Shown piece after piece: positions 1-12,077 of a DNA stretch of 64,000 bases (position 1 is its first letter; the number at the start of each line of letters is the position of its first letter). The notes beneath the pieces were generated by a model. It worked only from the letters and a program-made list of their open reading frames with translations. It made no database searches and had not been told where the DNA came from. The stretch covers positions 868,001-932,000 of the forward strand of contig NW_017265138.1 of NCBI RefSeq assembly GCF_001638985.1, written 5' to 3'. Source of the DNA: Phycomyces blakesleeanus NRRL 1555(-). Taxonomy: Eukaryota > Mucoromycota > Mucoromycetes > Mucorales > Phycomycetaceae. The translations under genes were made by a program, and so were the position numbers.

Positions 1-112
1 AGCATTAATATAAATAATAGTATTGGTATTAGTAGTATATCCATGTAATAACGCGTATAAATATTATGCATGATATTAAATATATAAAAAATTGTCATTG
101 ATTAACTAATAG

Positions 113-775
113 GCAATCCTGATATTATTGAGCACCAAATGAGTGACGCGGATGAGTTTTTTGTTCTGGCTTGTGATGGTAAATATATAGATATATAATA
201 GTATACTGCGTTTATTACGAGTTTTATTTTGTGTAGTGTATATGTGTTGGATATGCCGATTGCTAGTCTGTGTACCTATTTACATACCTACATATTTATA
301 TTCAAACACTGATACTGATACAATAAATAATAATAATAATAATATAGGTATTTGGGACTGTATGAGCAATCAGCAGGTAGTCGATTTTGTTCGATCCAAA
401 ATTGTCGAAGAAACGCCAATCGACAAGATCTGTGAATCGATGATGGACCATTGCCTTTCACCCAATAGTGAGATGACAAGTGTGGGATGTGACAACATGT
501 CGGTTGTGATTGTTGGTATTCTGAATGGAAAGACAGAGAAAGAATGGTATGATTGGATTGCCTCCCGTGCAGGAGCAGAGGCCAGAAAGAATTTTCTCCA
601 GAACGATCAAAAGAACGTGACAGAAAAGACAGAAAAGACGGAAAAGGCGGAAAAGACGGCGGAAAAGGCAGTCAAGGCAGATGAGAAAGATCCTGCACAA
701 AGCAGCCAAGCTCCCTCTACTAAAAAGGCTACAGCCAGAGATATTGAATCAGACATTAAAGGGAATGATAAATAA
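113..775 (+). CDS. PP2C-type Ser/Thr protein phosphatase, C-terminal part
   Basis: The last two visible exons (113-178 and 348-775) of a metal-dependent PP2C phosphatase of the Ptc2/Ptc3 type; the 5' part lies beyond the left edge. The first exon reads NPDIIEHQMSDADEFFVLAC and joins across a GT-AG intron (179-347) to DGIWDCMSNQQVVDFV. This recreates the conserved DGxWD metal-binding motif of the family. A second hallmark, GCDNMS, follows and carries the late metal-binding Asp. The family dephosphorylates Ser/Thr in stress MAPK and checkpoint pathways; which one here is not shown by the sequence. The tail after the catalytic domain is low-complexity and K/E/A-rich (repeats of EKTEKTEKAEK), as is common in Ptc2/3 proteins. 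The stop is TAA at 773-775, followed at once by an (AT)n run. An upstream intron ends at 112. Confidence 0.9.
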
Positions 776-776
776 G

Positions 777-808
<32 letters not shown>

Positions 809-3053
809 CGAATTAATGAACGACTGAACGACTGAACGAATCAATGAATGAATGAATGAATATAAAAATAAATACACATATAATACATGATTATATTAAG
901 TAGCATAATTTTACTATTACTATAAAAATAAATCAAGAAAGTATTCCTGGTTTTTCTTGTTAATGATGTACAACGAGGAACACTTACGGCTTTAATGCCT
1001 TCAATTAGTTTCCAACTCCTTGAATATATATATATACATGTGTGCAGGCGTGTCGACTTCTTTGACTTTCTATACTTTGTGTATTCCAAATCGAGTATTA
1101 ATTCAATAATAGATAATACTCTTTATTTATTCTTCTAACAAATGAATGAATGAATGAATATGCTTAGTGTAAATTTATTAGTCATAATAATAACGATAAA
1201 GCTATTTGATTAAACATTCATGACAACCAACAACCATCCCCATAAAAAAAAAGAAGTATCCCTTGTTTCAAAAAGAAAAGATATAAAGAATAATTATTCG
1301 AGATGTGAAAAACCTCCTTTATTGAGAAATATATAAATATAAATCTGACAGTAAGAATAATAAGAGGCGAAGGGGCAAGGGGAGGAAGGTTTCTTTTTTC
1401 TTCTTCTTAAAAAGGAACCAATCAATGAATGAATTTTGCTTATATTTCTAAAGCCCACGAATCTATTGTGGTAGTAAAGAAGTATTAAAAATATAGGAGA
1501 AGAGTTGCGGTGCTTTACCTAAACATATATATATATATATAATACATTAGTTGGTTTGAAGCACAGGCCAATTTAATCGAATTTGTATAATATGAAATAA
1601 AATATATAATTCCAACAACTCGTCTACCTCCTTTATTTCATTCCCTCCTTTTTTTTGTACTTCTTTATTTTGGCGTGTGTTTATATATAACATTGTCGTC
1701 ATCATAATAACAATAATAATGCAAATATCGTACGGTTTTGAATGTCTTTTCTGGTGTTCCAATATCCTTCACTAGTTCCCATATACATTTATTGCTTGTT
1801 TAGAAAGGAGTAATACAAGAATATTTATGTAAAATAAAATAAAAGACCCTAATATTTTCTGAAAGATCTTATAGATTCTCAAAGCTTATTAACAAAAAAA
1901 AATAAAGACCCCCCCCCCAAAAAAAAAAAAAAAAAGAAAATCATTTACCCGCCAATTCAATAAGATTGTTTTATATTATTTTCAACTTAAATACAATGCA
2001 ATTAAGTTTGTTTTATTTATTCTTTTTTCTTCTTTTGGATAAATGATAAATTCAGATTCCGGGTAAATGTTTTATTACACAAAGATAACAACAGAGATTA
2101 GCAGTAATGAAAATGAAAATGAAAGTAAGAATAAGAATAAGAATAAGAATGATTAATAGCTGTATAGGCCAATTATACAATACAGCTTGTTGAGCAATAA
2201 TTCTTTATTTGGGAACCAATCTACCCTTGAGGTTGTAAATGTAAAAATAAATAAACAGGGTCATTATGGAGTCATTGCTATTATCGTCATCGCCATCATA
2301 ATCATCATCATCGTCATTATTACTATGTTCATACCCAATTTCTGAGAATAGGAAGGATAGTAAAAACAAAAAAAAAGGAAAGAAATAGAAGTACAAGAAG
2401 TATAAAAGTAAAAGTATTATACTAGGAATTTCAGTAGTAAGTTCTAGTAATGAAAATTATCATGTCAAATACAAGTCAAGTGAATTGAATTGAATTCAGT
2501 CTTAGCTATTTCCCTTTATATATATTTATTCTAACTATGACTTGTTTTGCGCGTCAGGACTAGCATTTAATCCAAAAATGATCGTTTTAACATCAAGAAA
2601 TCTATAATAAAAATAAATTAAAATGCAACAAATGAAGATCAACCAAAAAGATCAGAACAAACCAATTTCGAATCAGTTCTTTCTTTCTATCTTCTTCTAT
2701 CACATCTTCTTTATATTCTTTTACATGTATAATATTTAGAAAAGGGTTTCAATTCATTTCCTTTAATTTATCTATATATTTATTCATTTCAGTGTTTTTA
2801 TTAAAGCAATTGAAATGCTGAATTATTATTAACTTTATTGTGCTTGGGTAATAATGACGTGAATTAAAAGAGACTATATGTTACAGAAACTCCTCATATA
2901 CTTTATCCTCCTCCTCTTTATATCTTAATCTGTGTCACTTTTCCTGGAATGCTATAGTAAAAAATAAATAAAGTTAAAAGATCAAGATAAAAAAAATGGG
3001 GGGTTTGAATTATATTATTATGATTTTTTACAAAAAAAGAAAAATGGTCTTTT
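776..3053. other. Gene-free A/T-rich spacer
   Basis: No open frame here has coding character. The stretch holds (AT)n and (ATGA)n microsatellites, a C10/A-tract junction near 1908-1935, and many short A and T tracts. Confidence 0.6.
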
Positions 3054-3061
3054 TATATATA
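3054..3061 (+). promoter_or_regulatory. TATA-like element of the U6-like gene
   Basis: TATATATA starting 38 bp before the proposed RNA 5' end at 3092. This fits the upstream TATA of polymerase III U6 genes, but A/T runs are so common here that position is the main support. Confidence 0.4.
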
Positions 3062-3091
3062 GTACATTTAATACAAATATGAGATAGACAA

Positions 3092-3183
3092 GTGCCTGCA
3101 CCTCTGTCACATTAAAATTGGAATGATACGGAGAAGATTAGCATAACCCCTGCACAAATGTGAGATATATGGTATTTCTTTTT
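3092..3183 (+). ncRNA. U6 spliceosomal snRNA-like gene (variant or pseudogene)
   Basis: The core from about 3112 to 3152 matches U6 snRNA closely: AAAATTGGAATGATAC, then GGAGAAGATTAGCAT, then CCCCTGC. A T5 run at 3179-3183 fits a polymerase III stop, and a TATA-like box sits upstream. Three things are unlike a normal U6. The invariant ACAGAGA box reads ACGGAGA. The 5' stem-loop is weak. The part after CCCCTGC is shortened and lacks the GGAUGA strand that closes the internal stem-loop. In active U6 the ACAGAGA box pairs with the 5' splice site, so this copy is either a diverged paralogue or a decayed copy. It is closer to U6 than to U6atac, because it keeps the TTGGAA...GAAGATTAGCAT core. Confidence 0.7.
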
Positions 3184-4017
3184 GGGAGGGAAATGAAATG
3201 AAATATTATACATAGAACAAAAAAGAAGAATAATATATATATATATATATATAATTGTAGCATTTTTATTTATTTATTTTAATATAAGATCATTTGCTAC
3301 AGAATAAAAGTATAAACTAGATTTGTAGATTTGTAGATATTTATATTGCGACAACAGAAATTATCAATAAATCACATTTTTTGTGGGGGTTTTTTTTTAT
3401 TATTTCTTTTTGGTTTCCAAATGTCAATCATACCCCTCACAAAATGAGCACGTTTTTGTATATGTCAGAAGCCAATATTCAAAATAGACATGGATATATA
3501 AATCAATGACATCCTACATTTAAGAGCCTGAATTCTTCAACAATGGGAGTAGATTTGACTCAATAGACCCAAAGAGGTAGTTATAGCCTTTGTGGTGACT
3601 ACACAGTATAATGAGCTTTTCTTTCTATTATAGCAGTACAGTTTTCTTCGTCTATTTTAGTACTATTCTTTGATTATTTTCCTGAGAATATATAGCATAA
3701 TAAGGTTGGGTGTATATCATTTACTCGGAATTAGAAATCAAATATTCTATCAATGATTTCTGCTCTGAAAATGTGCAGTCTACAGCCCATTTATACAACA
3801 GGCATTTGAATAGTAAATCCCATTATTCATTTGCTGTCACTTTGCAAAAATGCAAGCCGTAATTAATCCCGTGTTCTTGATACCATTGTTGCCTTACTAC
3901 CCCCACTTATATGATTATAACATGAAACCTCTCTTATAAACACGCTTTACAAGTAGTTACATTCCTTCCCTTTGTCCACGGCTTATTATCACACACACAC
4001 ACACACAAAACAAAATA
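3184..4017. other. Spacer without recognised genes
   Basis: Mixed-composition DNA with no open frame that looks coding. An (AC)n run near 3992-4010 lies directly before the coding fragment that follows. Confidence 0.5.
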
Positions 4018-5148
4018 CCGGATGTTGTGTCACATGGTTTGAACATTCAGACCGACAAGAACAAAGATACGGACAAGCTACCTGACTACGAAATTTATAT
4101 CTATGCATCCGGATATCAATATGCCTATACCAACGGATATTACACAAGTCAAAATAAGCAGCCCGACATCACCAACATTATGAGTAAGTGGTTCTTACCG
4201 TTTGGTGATCTTTGGCAAGAGTGCCCCGAAAATAAATTCAATGTGAGCCAAGGGTTGGCCTTCCAAGCAATTGGGAGTTATATATATCCCTTCCACAACT
4301 ATACACACCTACAGAAGTTGGTCTGGTTTAGTATGCCCACGAGAAAGTCTGATCTTGTGAACTTGATTGGTTATTTAAGGTGCTCTTCACGACCCCAACC
4401 CTTACCCTTTTACGTCCATCAGACCCATTCCCAAAACGTACATAAGAGTTCTTGATATATATATAGTAATTATGTAACATAAAATTTCCAAAATGATAAA
4501 AAAATCTTGTACGTATCGAAGGTGAAAATACACCTTTGACAGGAAGTAAAATGGGAAATAATGTCCCATATACAGCATACTAAACAGTAATAGTTGCGCT
4601 GTTACTTTTCATGAGAATAATAGCTACGTTAATGTGTTATTTTATATCTTTACTTCTATTTCATTGCCTTTTAAATGAATCTGTTTGCTCTTCTGAGTTA
4701 TTTGTCGATTAGAAAAATCTAAGGGCAAGCATTAAATGATGCTTGTAAAAATTCTTCGACTTCTCCTTCTCCAAGAACAAAGTCAATAAGGTAGTTGTAG
4801 TTCATTGTTGTTTTGTTTAAATAAAAATATTGCAAAATAAAGAACACAAGAAATAGTACAAAAAAATGCACACATTATGATGGCATTTTAGAGATCAAGT
4901 ACTCCGAAAATATCTTGAGTAACATATAGCTCCAAAATTGTTTTGGGAATGGGTCTGATGGACGTAAAAGGGTAAGGGTTGGGGTCGTGAAGAGCACCTT
5001 TAAATCACTTGATCTTTGTATCATCAGCTTAGAGAAAGAAAAGAAAAAGACGACTGCCTACAATCTCAAAGAGATCGTTCGGCCAACGTTTGACTCACTC
5101 TGTCAAGTTGATGCCTTTATTACTCTCTCGTTCTCGGGAGACAGTTAA
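4018..5148 (+). pseudogene. Decayed protein-coding fragment interrupted by a 620-bp element
   Basis: Two stretches with coding character flank an insertion. The left part (4018-4378) contains KWFLPFGDLWQECPENKF and FQAIGSYIYPFHNYTHL. The right part (5005-5148) contains TTAYNLKEIVRPTFDSLCQV and ends at TAA 5146-5148. I do not recognise the family. No convincing start codon or 3' splice site precedes the left part, which begins straight after an (AC)n run, so the 5' end looks lost. If the element and one target copy are removed, the two frames are offset by one base, so at least one more indel has happened or the two parts were separate exons. The coding-like stretch from 4379 to 4455 is the inverted repeat of the element, not the gene. 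Confidence 0.5.
4379..4998. mobile_element. 620-bp MITE-like element with 59-bp perfect terminal inverted repeats
   Basis: Bases 4379-4437 are the exact reverse complement of 4940-4998; the repeat begins GGTGCTCTTCACGACCCCAA. The direct repeat TTTAA stands on both sides (4374-4378 and 4999-5003), as expected of a target-site duplication. The 502-bp interior has no transposase-like frame, so this is a non-autonomous element. The TTTAA or TTAA duplication could suggest a piggyBac-type mobiliser, but the family is not established. It sits inside a decayed coding region. Confidence 0.85.
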
Positions 5149-5545
5149 GATATTCTATATGAAAATAGCGTTGTTTCAAGACAAATCTAGTCCTAGTCAA
5201 CATTATATTTCCTTATTCTAGGCATTTAGAGCATTCTTCAACAACAAAACTCTTTCTTTCTTTTGTTTCAATTTACATACAAGAATTAAATGTCTATATC
5301 CAAAATAATAATAATCGATTTTTGATCTGATTTGACCTTTGCTAAGAGGGAATCGGTAGTAAAATAAGGACAAGGGAGGCACAAATATAGAGAGAAATAA
5401 AGGCTGGATTTGTTAAATCCAGAAATATACTCGTTTATTTATTACTAATTCAAAACGAAAATTGACAGGTAAAAAGGTATTTCTATCTAACTTGATATTA
5501 ATTATTATTATTTTAATGATGATAGCCATTATCATCTTGCTAGTA
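5149..5545. other. Spacer downstream of the MFS transporter gene
   Basis: About 400 bp with no gene seen. It probably carries the 3' UTR and polyadenylation region of the minus-strand transporter gene. Confidence 0.5.
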
Positions 5546-7589
5546 TTATAGACGATAGATAAAATTGTCATCTTGTTTGTCGGTCATGTCTTCTTCGGTG
5601 TTTATGCATTCGGCAGGTGGCTCAGATAGGCGCCGCTTGTTGACCCTGGCCATTTGCCAGCGTGCGATGAGGAACAGAGTGATGGCCAGGACGTCTGCGC
5701 CAACGTAGCCCATCATGCCGCCAATGTAGTTAGGAGCCTGGCTGGAGACCATCATGTACGGGCCGGTGAAGTTTCCGGCGGTGTAGAAGATCATGATGAG
5801 TCCGTTGTAAAAGATCTTTTTGGTGAATCCGGACACGTTGGTTGTGGCGGCCGAGAGCAGCATCACATAGGCTGCGGCATAACCCCAGCAGATGTAGAAC
5901 CCGACGAGTTTGTACTTGTCGATCGGGATAAACTCCAGCAGGAGGAGACCCAGGGCAGTGCAGGCCAGACAAAAGCAGCCGACATAGATTGCCTGGCCAG
6001 TGCGCTGGCTGACATAGGCTGCAAGTATAATGTAAGTCACGTCCACGATTCCGGTTGGGGTCTGGAGTAAGATTGCGTCAAGGTTTGTGTAGCCGAAGCC
6101 CTGGGTAATTGTGGTGCTGTAGCTTGTCAGGGCACCGTTCTGGATATTGATCAGAAAACTAATGAAACAGAAGCACCACAGCCGGGGTTCTAGCAAGGCT
6201 TCCTTGATCTGAGCAAAATTAACTTTGTTGGTCCGCACCACTGCATTGTCTCGAATGCGCTCCTCCACCAGGATCTGTTCTTCAGCATTGTGGCGCCATT
6301 TCAGAGAACGTGGGTCGTCGATCAAAAAGAAGAAGCAGATAAAGCCAACCAGAATTGTGACACCACCAAGGATGATCATGCACCTACCCAAATCCAACAA
6401 AAGAAGAAAAGGATATTTAGCTTTACATTTATTATTTAATTATTACTGTTTAATTATCATTTCTATTTCTATCTTTAATTAAAGCTACTCTGTACATCTA
6501 CACACAATTCTTTTATATATATATATATATATATATTCAAAAACACTAAATCTAATTATCCTTTGACTTTATATACAAGAAAATTAATTGAAAGGTGAAA
6601 TATAATCTATTTGGTTTTGTACAAGTACCATCGCCATGGGTGTAGACCGAGAATATATGGAATCTTGCCTATACCATAACTGATAAAACCGCCTGCACAA
6701 AGAGCGAGACCGTTACACAGCCAAAAGGCACCCAGTCTGGAGGTCTGTTCTGATCGACGGTAAAGAGTACTGACGAGCAGGATCAGACAGGGATATACAC
6801 CACCCTCCGTGAATCCAAGCAAGAAGCGCAAGGCAGCCAGGTGAGAAAAGTTGTTTGCAGATGCTGTTGCAGCCAACACGGATCCCCAGGCAACCAACAG
6901 AACTCCGATGTACCGCCCAATCTTGACGTGCTGCAACAGATAATTATTTGGAAGCTAGACACATACACATTGATATAGGTATTGTCAGAGATAATTGAAA
7001 AATAGACAAAGATCAGAATGATATCAGTTTTATATACATGTATTTCTTGTGTGTATAGGCTTTATTTTTTTTTATTTTATTTTTTAAGATTTTACCTGGT
7101 AGGACAGATAACCCAGGTAGAATAATGAGACTATTGTGCTGTATTGGTCTCCAACTAAACCAGTATCAACTTGAAGGCCTAGAGCATTGGCGTAGTTGAT
7201 TGCAGATTTGTCTAGAAACTAAGAAAGAATAAAAAAGGTAAGTGTCAATTGTGTTACTTGATTGATTGCAACGTTAAATTCTTTTTATTTATTTATTTAT
7301 TTATATCTATCTATCTAAATCCATAAACACATGTATACACTCATTCACACACTCGTTTGGTCAAAACACACTCAGATTTATAGAAATTTTCACACACCTG
7401 AAGAAAATTGACTAGACAGATGAGAGGTAAGACACACCAATCTATCTTACGAACGAGAGCCTTTTCTTCTACTGATATCGGACGATCGTATTTAGTGTAG
7501 ATTAGGCTGGTGTCTGATTCATTTAGGGAAGTAAAAGAGTCTCTTCGGTTTGTTGTGATTGTTTCGAGGGGATACTTTGATACTGACAT
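5546..7589 (-). CDS. MFS transporter, allantoate permease (Dal5) family
   Basis: Four exons on the minus strand: 7589-7398, 7218-7096, 6930-6629 and 6383-5546. Together they encode 484 aa, a normal length for the anion:cation symporter family that includes yeast Dal5, Tna1 and related nicotinate, pantothenate and allantoate carriers. All introns are GT-AG. Exon 1 has the conserved start of TM1 (ekaLVRKIDWCVLPLICLVN). Exon 2 has FLDKSAINYANALGL followed by QYSTIVSLFYLGYLSYQ. Exon 3 has ALRFLLGFTEGGVYPCLILL. The exon 3/4 join restores HPWRWCMIILGGVTILVGF. Exon 4 carries a cytoplasmic loop and the last six membrane segments, ending in a hydrophilic tail. It should act in the plasma membrane as a proton-linked uptake carrier for an organic anion; the substrate cannot be read from the sequence. 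Confidence 0.92.
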
Positions 7590-7815
7590 TCTTATGATCC
7601 GTTTCTGGTTTGTTTTTAGGAAAAGATATATATATATATATAAATAAAAATAAAAATGATACTAACACTAACACTAATAATGATAAGTTAATGTATAAAT
7701 AACTAAATAAATAAAGGTTAAATAATGATCCAATGAGTTTTTTTTTTTAAAAAAAAAAGTGCTGCTAATGCTCTAGTGATGGTAATAATGATAACGACTG
7801 AAGTTTTGGTGGCAA

Positions 7816-7907
<92 letters not shown>

Positions 7908-7961
7908 GTGTTGGTACTAGTACTGGTACTGGTACTGGTACTGGTACTGGTGCTGGTGCTT
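7816..7961. repeat. Compound microsatellite (GTA)n-(GTG)n-(GTA)n-(GGTACT)n
   Basis: A run of about 16 GTA units is interrupted by GTG units, resumes as GTA, and passes into GGTACT units. Both strands stay open through it and would give polyvaline or polyleucine, an artefact of the repeat rather than a gene. Confidence 0.9.
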
Positions 7962-8522
7962 TTTTGTCAAAAGAATAAAACAAAAAAGAAACAGACATTG
8001 AAATTGAATATTGAAATTGTGTGCACTTTGATAAATAAAACAAAAAAAAAATTATATATAATTTCTTATAGAGCAACAAAATGATACCACAGACCAAAAA
8101 AGAAAAGCTTATAAAGAGACAGACAGAGACAGTGAGAAAGAGAAAGAAGGTGAGAAGCGAAATAAAGACTGAGTCACAAAAAAAAACAAGCTTAATTTTT
8201 TTGATATTGTGCCCTTTTTACCTATACTTGTATGACATTTGTGTACACTATGTACACTATGTACATAAATAAGCTTATATTATATACAAAAATACAAAAG
8301 TACATATTGACATGCCTGTAGAAAAGCATATACAGATATTTGTCTATTAAAAATGTAGTACTGCAATGTATATATTTGAATGTCTAGTATCTTGGTGGTT
8401 CTGGTGATGTAAGTAAGTGTTAATTAGAAATGAAGAAATTAATAGAATCTCATTACTGCTTTCTATTATTGCACTTGCTACACACCACAATCAGGACTAT
8501 AGAAAGAGATACAATCTATAAA

Positions 8523-8561
8523 AAAAAACAAATAAATAAATAAATAAATAAATAAATAAAT
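8523..8561. repeat. (AAAT)n microsatellite
   Basis: Perfect tetranucleotide repeat in the large spacer. Confidence 0.85.
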
Positions 8562-9804
8562 AGAAAGTGCCCAAAGGCCTGATATTTTTATTTATTTGTA
8601 ACAAAAGAAAGAAAGCTAAAATAATATTGGTTCAAACCCCCTTTTAATTTTTTTTATTACTTTAAAAATAAATACACAAGGGAATGTCAAGAAGATAAGA
8701 AAAAAAAAAGGCTTAAATGAATTTATATAGATTTATATAATAATTACAAATACACTTATATATCCGAGGTTGCCCAATAAACCAACGAATAGAAATATGA
8801 TTTGGATTGGGATTGGGATTGTTAATGTTAGTGAATATGACTATTATTGTATCAGAGGAAACAAAAGAAAGAATGAAAAAAAAAAAGGTTAATTTTGAAA
8901 TCAAATACATGACAGAGAAAGAGAAAAATGGGAATGAACATGTCACTTTCTTGTATTCACCTCTAAAATACAAAATAAAATAAGATAAAATATGCAATTA
9001 ATGTGTATTAGATAGATATATACATTATCATTATTTATTTATTATTATTGTTTGATCTTAAACAATTGGTTTATAGGTTATTTTAATGATTAAGAATAAA
9101 AAGAAGCCCATTTTTTATTTATATATTTTAGGTTATATTTGTATTATAAAAGCATATATAGATAGTGAATACAAGCTTTATGTTGTCCTACGATGTACAA
9201 ATTCTTGCGATCTTAAATATACTTTTTTTTTATTATATAGATATACGTTATGTGTATATATGTGTATATAAAAATAATAATAAGTAATTTGGGCGCCAAA
9301 TTATCATTTATTTATTTTTGTATTTACGCCAAATAATCATAGTAACCATAGTAACCATAGTAACCATAGTAATCACAATAATCACAATTTGTATTTTGGC
9401 ATAAACTACTTTTTTGTTTCTATTTTATATAAATATTTTACGTTAAAAAAAAAAAAAAAGGTTATAAAAATCACAAAAAAGAAAAAAATTAGAGAGATTC
9501 TGATTGATAAGAACATATATATTCCTTATCTACAAAGCCAAAAAAGAAAAAGGCTTATTTCTCTTTGTTTTATAATTAGATGAAAAAGAAAAAGAAAAAA
9601 GAAAAAAAAATATGTAAAATAAAATGGTTAAACAACAACAAATAACAACAACAACAACAACAACAATTGAAATTGAAATTGAAATTTATGAAACTCTCAG
9701 GAACACGGACTACAAAGATTATTAAGACAAACATATACAAAAAAAAAGGCGGAAAAAGAATTAAACCCATCGATTCAATTTGATTTGATTCGATTCAATT
9801 CATT

Positions 9805-9832
9805 AGATAGATAGATAGATAGATAGATAGAT
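9805..9832. repeat. (GATA)n microsatellite
   Basis: Tandem GATA units. WGATAR is the core bound by fungal GATA factors, but a simple repeat does not imply function. Confidence 0.85.
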
Positions 9833-12037
9833 ATATACTTTATTGATTTTCCCTCTTTGTACAAAGTAAAGTATATAAATATATATATACATTTCATAGT
9901 GTGTTGTAATATAATAAATAATAATAAAGAGAAAAAGACTTTCACATGAATAGGCCCAAGAAGATAATATAGTAAGAAAGCTTAAAACAGCCTCATAATA
10001 TTCTTATATTATAATTTATTTCTATATATTTATACTATTGGATTATTGCCTATTTTAGGATCTAAAAAAAAAGAATCCAATTTACCTATTTACCTATTTA
10101 CCTATTTACCTATTTATTGTGTCTGGGTTTTTATTTTATATTTATTTTTTAAGTGTTGGTAAAATGTTGTCTTTTTTCTTTATTTTTGTCTCTTTATAGC
10201 TTATAATGAGGGTTATGGCAATAAGACTAGGACAATCTGTTATAAGGAAACAGACAAAGCCTTGTGTATTGAATACCCCAAGGCTCTTTTTGTTTTGTTG
10301 AACAATTGATTATAAAGAAAAGAAAAGAATATCAAGAAAGTTTAAAATTCAAAGAACTTGAATATATCATTTTTATTTGAATACAAGTTACAGGTGTTCT
10401 TTCTTTGCTTGGAATGAAATCATTATGAGCGAATCTTATTCTGTTTTTTGATAATAAAAACGTTCATTTTGTGTACAGACAATTTTAAATAAATAAACAA
10501 ATATATATCTAATTCTTTCTTGCATAAAGTTTATCTCTTTTTCTTTCTTTTTAACATCTTTGGTGCTCTTTTAAATACCTCTTTTCTTTTATATCTTATT
10601 TTGTGAGTTACAAATATGGTTTAATAATGTGGTTATTTAAGCATTTTTATTTATTTTTTTTGCGCATATTTTTTTTTTTTAAAATACCGATTTTTTTTAA
10701 ATATATATATATATAATTTTTTTATTAAATAAGAATAAGAATAATAAATCATATTATAAAAGCGGACCATTTATCTATTATTTTAATTTTTTTTTTAATC
10801 AGTTTTGTAAAAAATAATAATAATAATAATAATAAGAGAGAGAGAATTTGAATTGAAAACATTCCAGCTGTGGGATTACTTTTCTTTTTCTTTTGCTTTT
10901 AAAAAAGAACGGAGAATGGTAGATGATTGAATGGAATGAAAACTTTATATCATGTATATTATGACTATTATTATTACTATTATTATATGTTAATCAACCA
11001 ATATATGTATCAGTCTGTCATCAATACCAGTCTATCCTGATTGTAATTATGTACCTGTTGAAATCAAATCAAATCAAATCAATAGACTCACTAGGTCAAT
11101 CACTTATATACCGGATAATGAACAAGAGACAATAACCAAAAGGACAACCTAGGTAAAAAAAATTTTTTTTTTAAAAAAAAGAAGCTATTTTATATCTGTA
11201 TCCATGACTTTAAATGACAAAGAATATATATATATTTTGTATCCAAGGAAACATAGTAATAAAATAAAAAAATAAAAAATAAAAAAGTGATTTTACCTTT
11301 TTTGGATTTAAGCTAGTTTTTTCTTTTTTTTTAAAAAATAATAATTATAGAATCGGAGTGTATTGTATCTAACGTGGAGAATTCTGGATGTTGTATTTTC
11401 AGTACACCAAATAAAGTAATAGATTGCTTTTTATTCTAAACTAACCCAACCTAACCCAACCTAACCTAACTTTCTCTTAATGACCTCCTCTTAATCACTT
11501 CTTCTTCTTCTTCTTCCTTCCTTCCCCCCCCCCCTCCCCAAAGAAGAAAAAAGAAAACCTTTTTTTAATTTTTTTATATTGATCTCTTGAAAGAAAAAAA
11601 GAAAATTAAACTGTAAAATTTCCCTCTCTCTTTCTCTTTCAACCCCCCAACCTCCTTCCTTTAATATTTTATTTTTTCTTAAAAGAAATATTTAGGGTAA
11701 AAATAGCTGGATTTCTTTGTCAATCATCTTTTTTTTTTTTTGATAGTATTATTATTATTCGACTGGTAGATGAATTTACCATAAAAAGCTGTGTCTCGGA
11801 AGTTGATAGAAGTTTTTATATAAAATAAAATTAGGATAATCTATATATCTCTATATATAAAAAATATATATATAAGAATGAAATAAAGAAGAAAGAGAGA
11901 GAGAGAGAGAGTTCCAGACCACAGCCAAAATAAAATAAAATAAAATAGAATAAAATAAAAGCCAAAAAAAGAATTACAATTCATCATTATCAACAATCAC
12001 CAACAAGCGGTAGAACTTTCTCATTTTTTTTAAATTA

Positions 12038-12077
<40 letters not shown>

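Noticed and set aside
7765..8097. Open frames on both strands through the GTA repeat (polyvaline, polyleucine)
   Set aside because: They arise from a triplet repeat without stops and have no domain or splice context.
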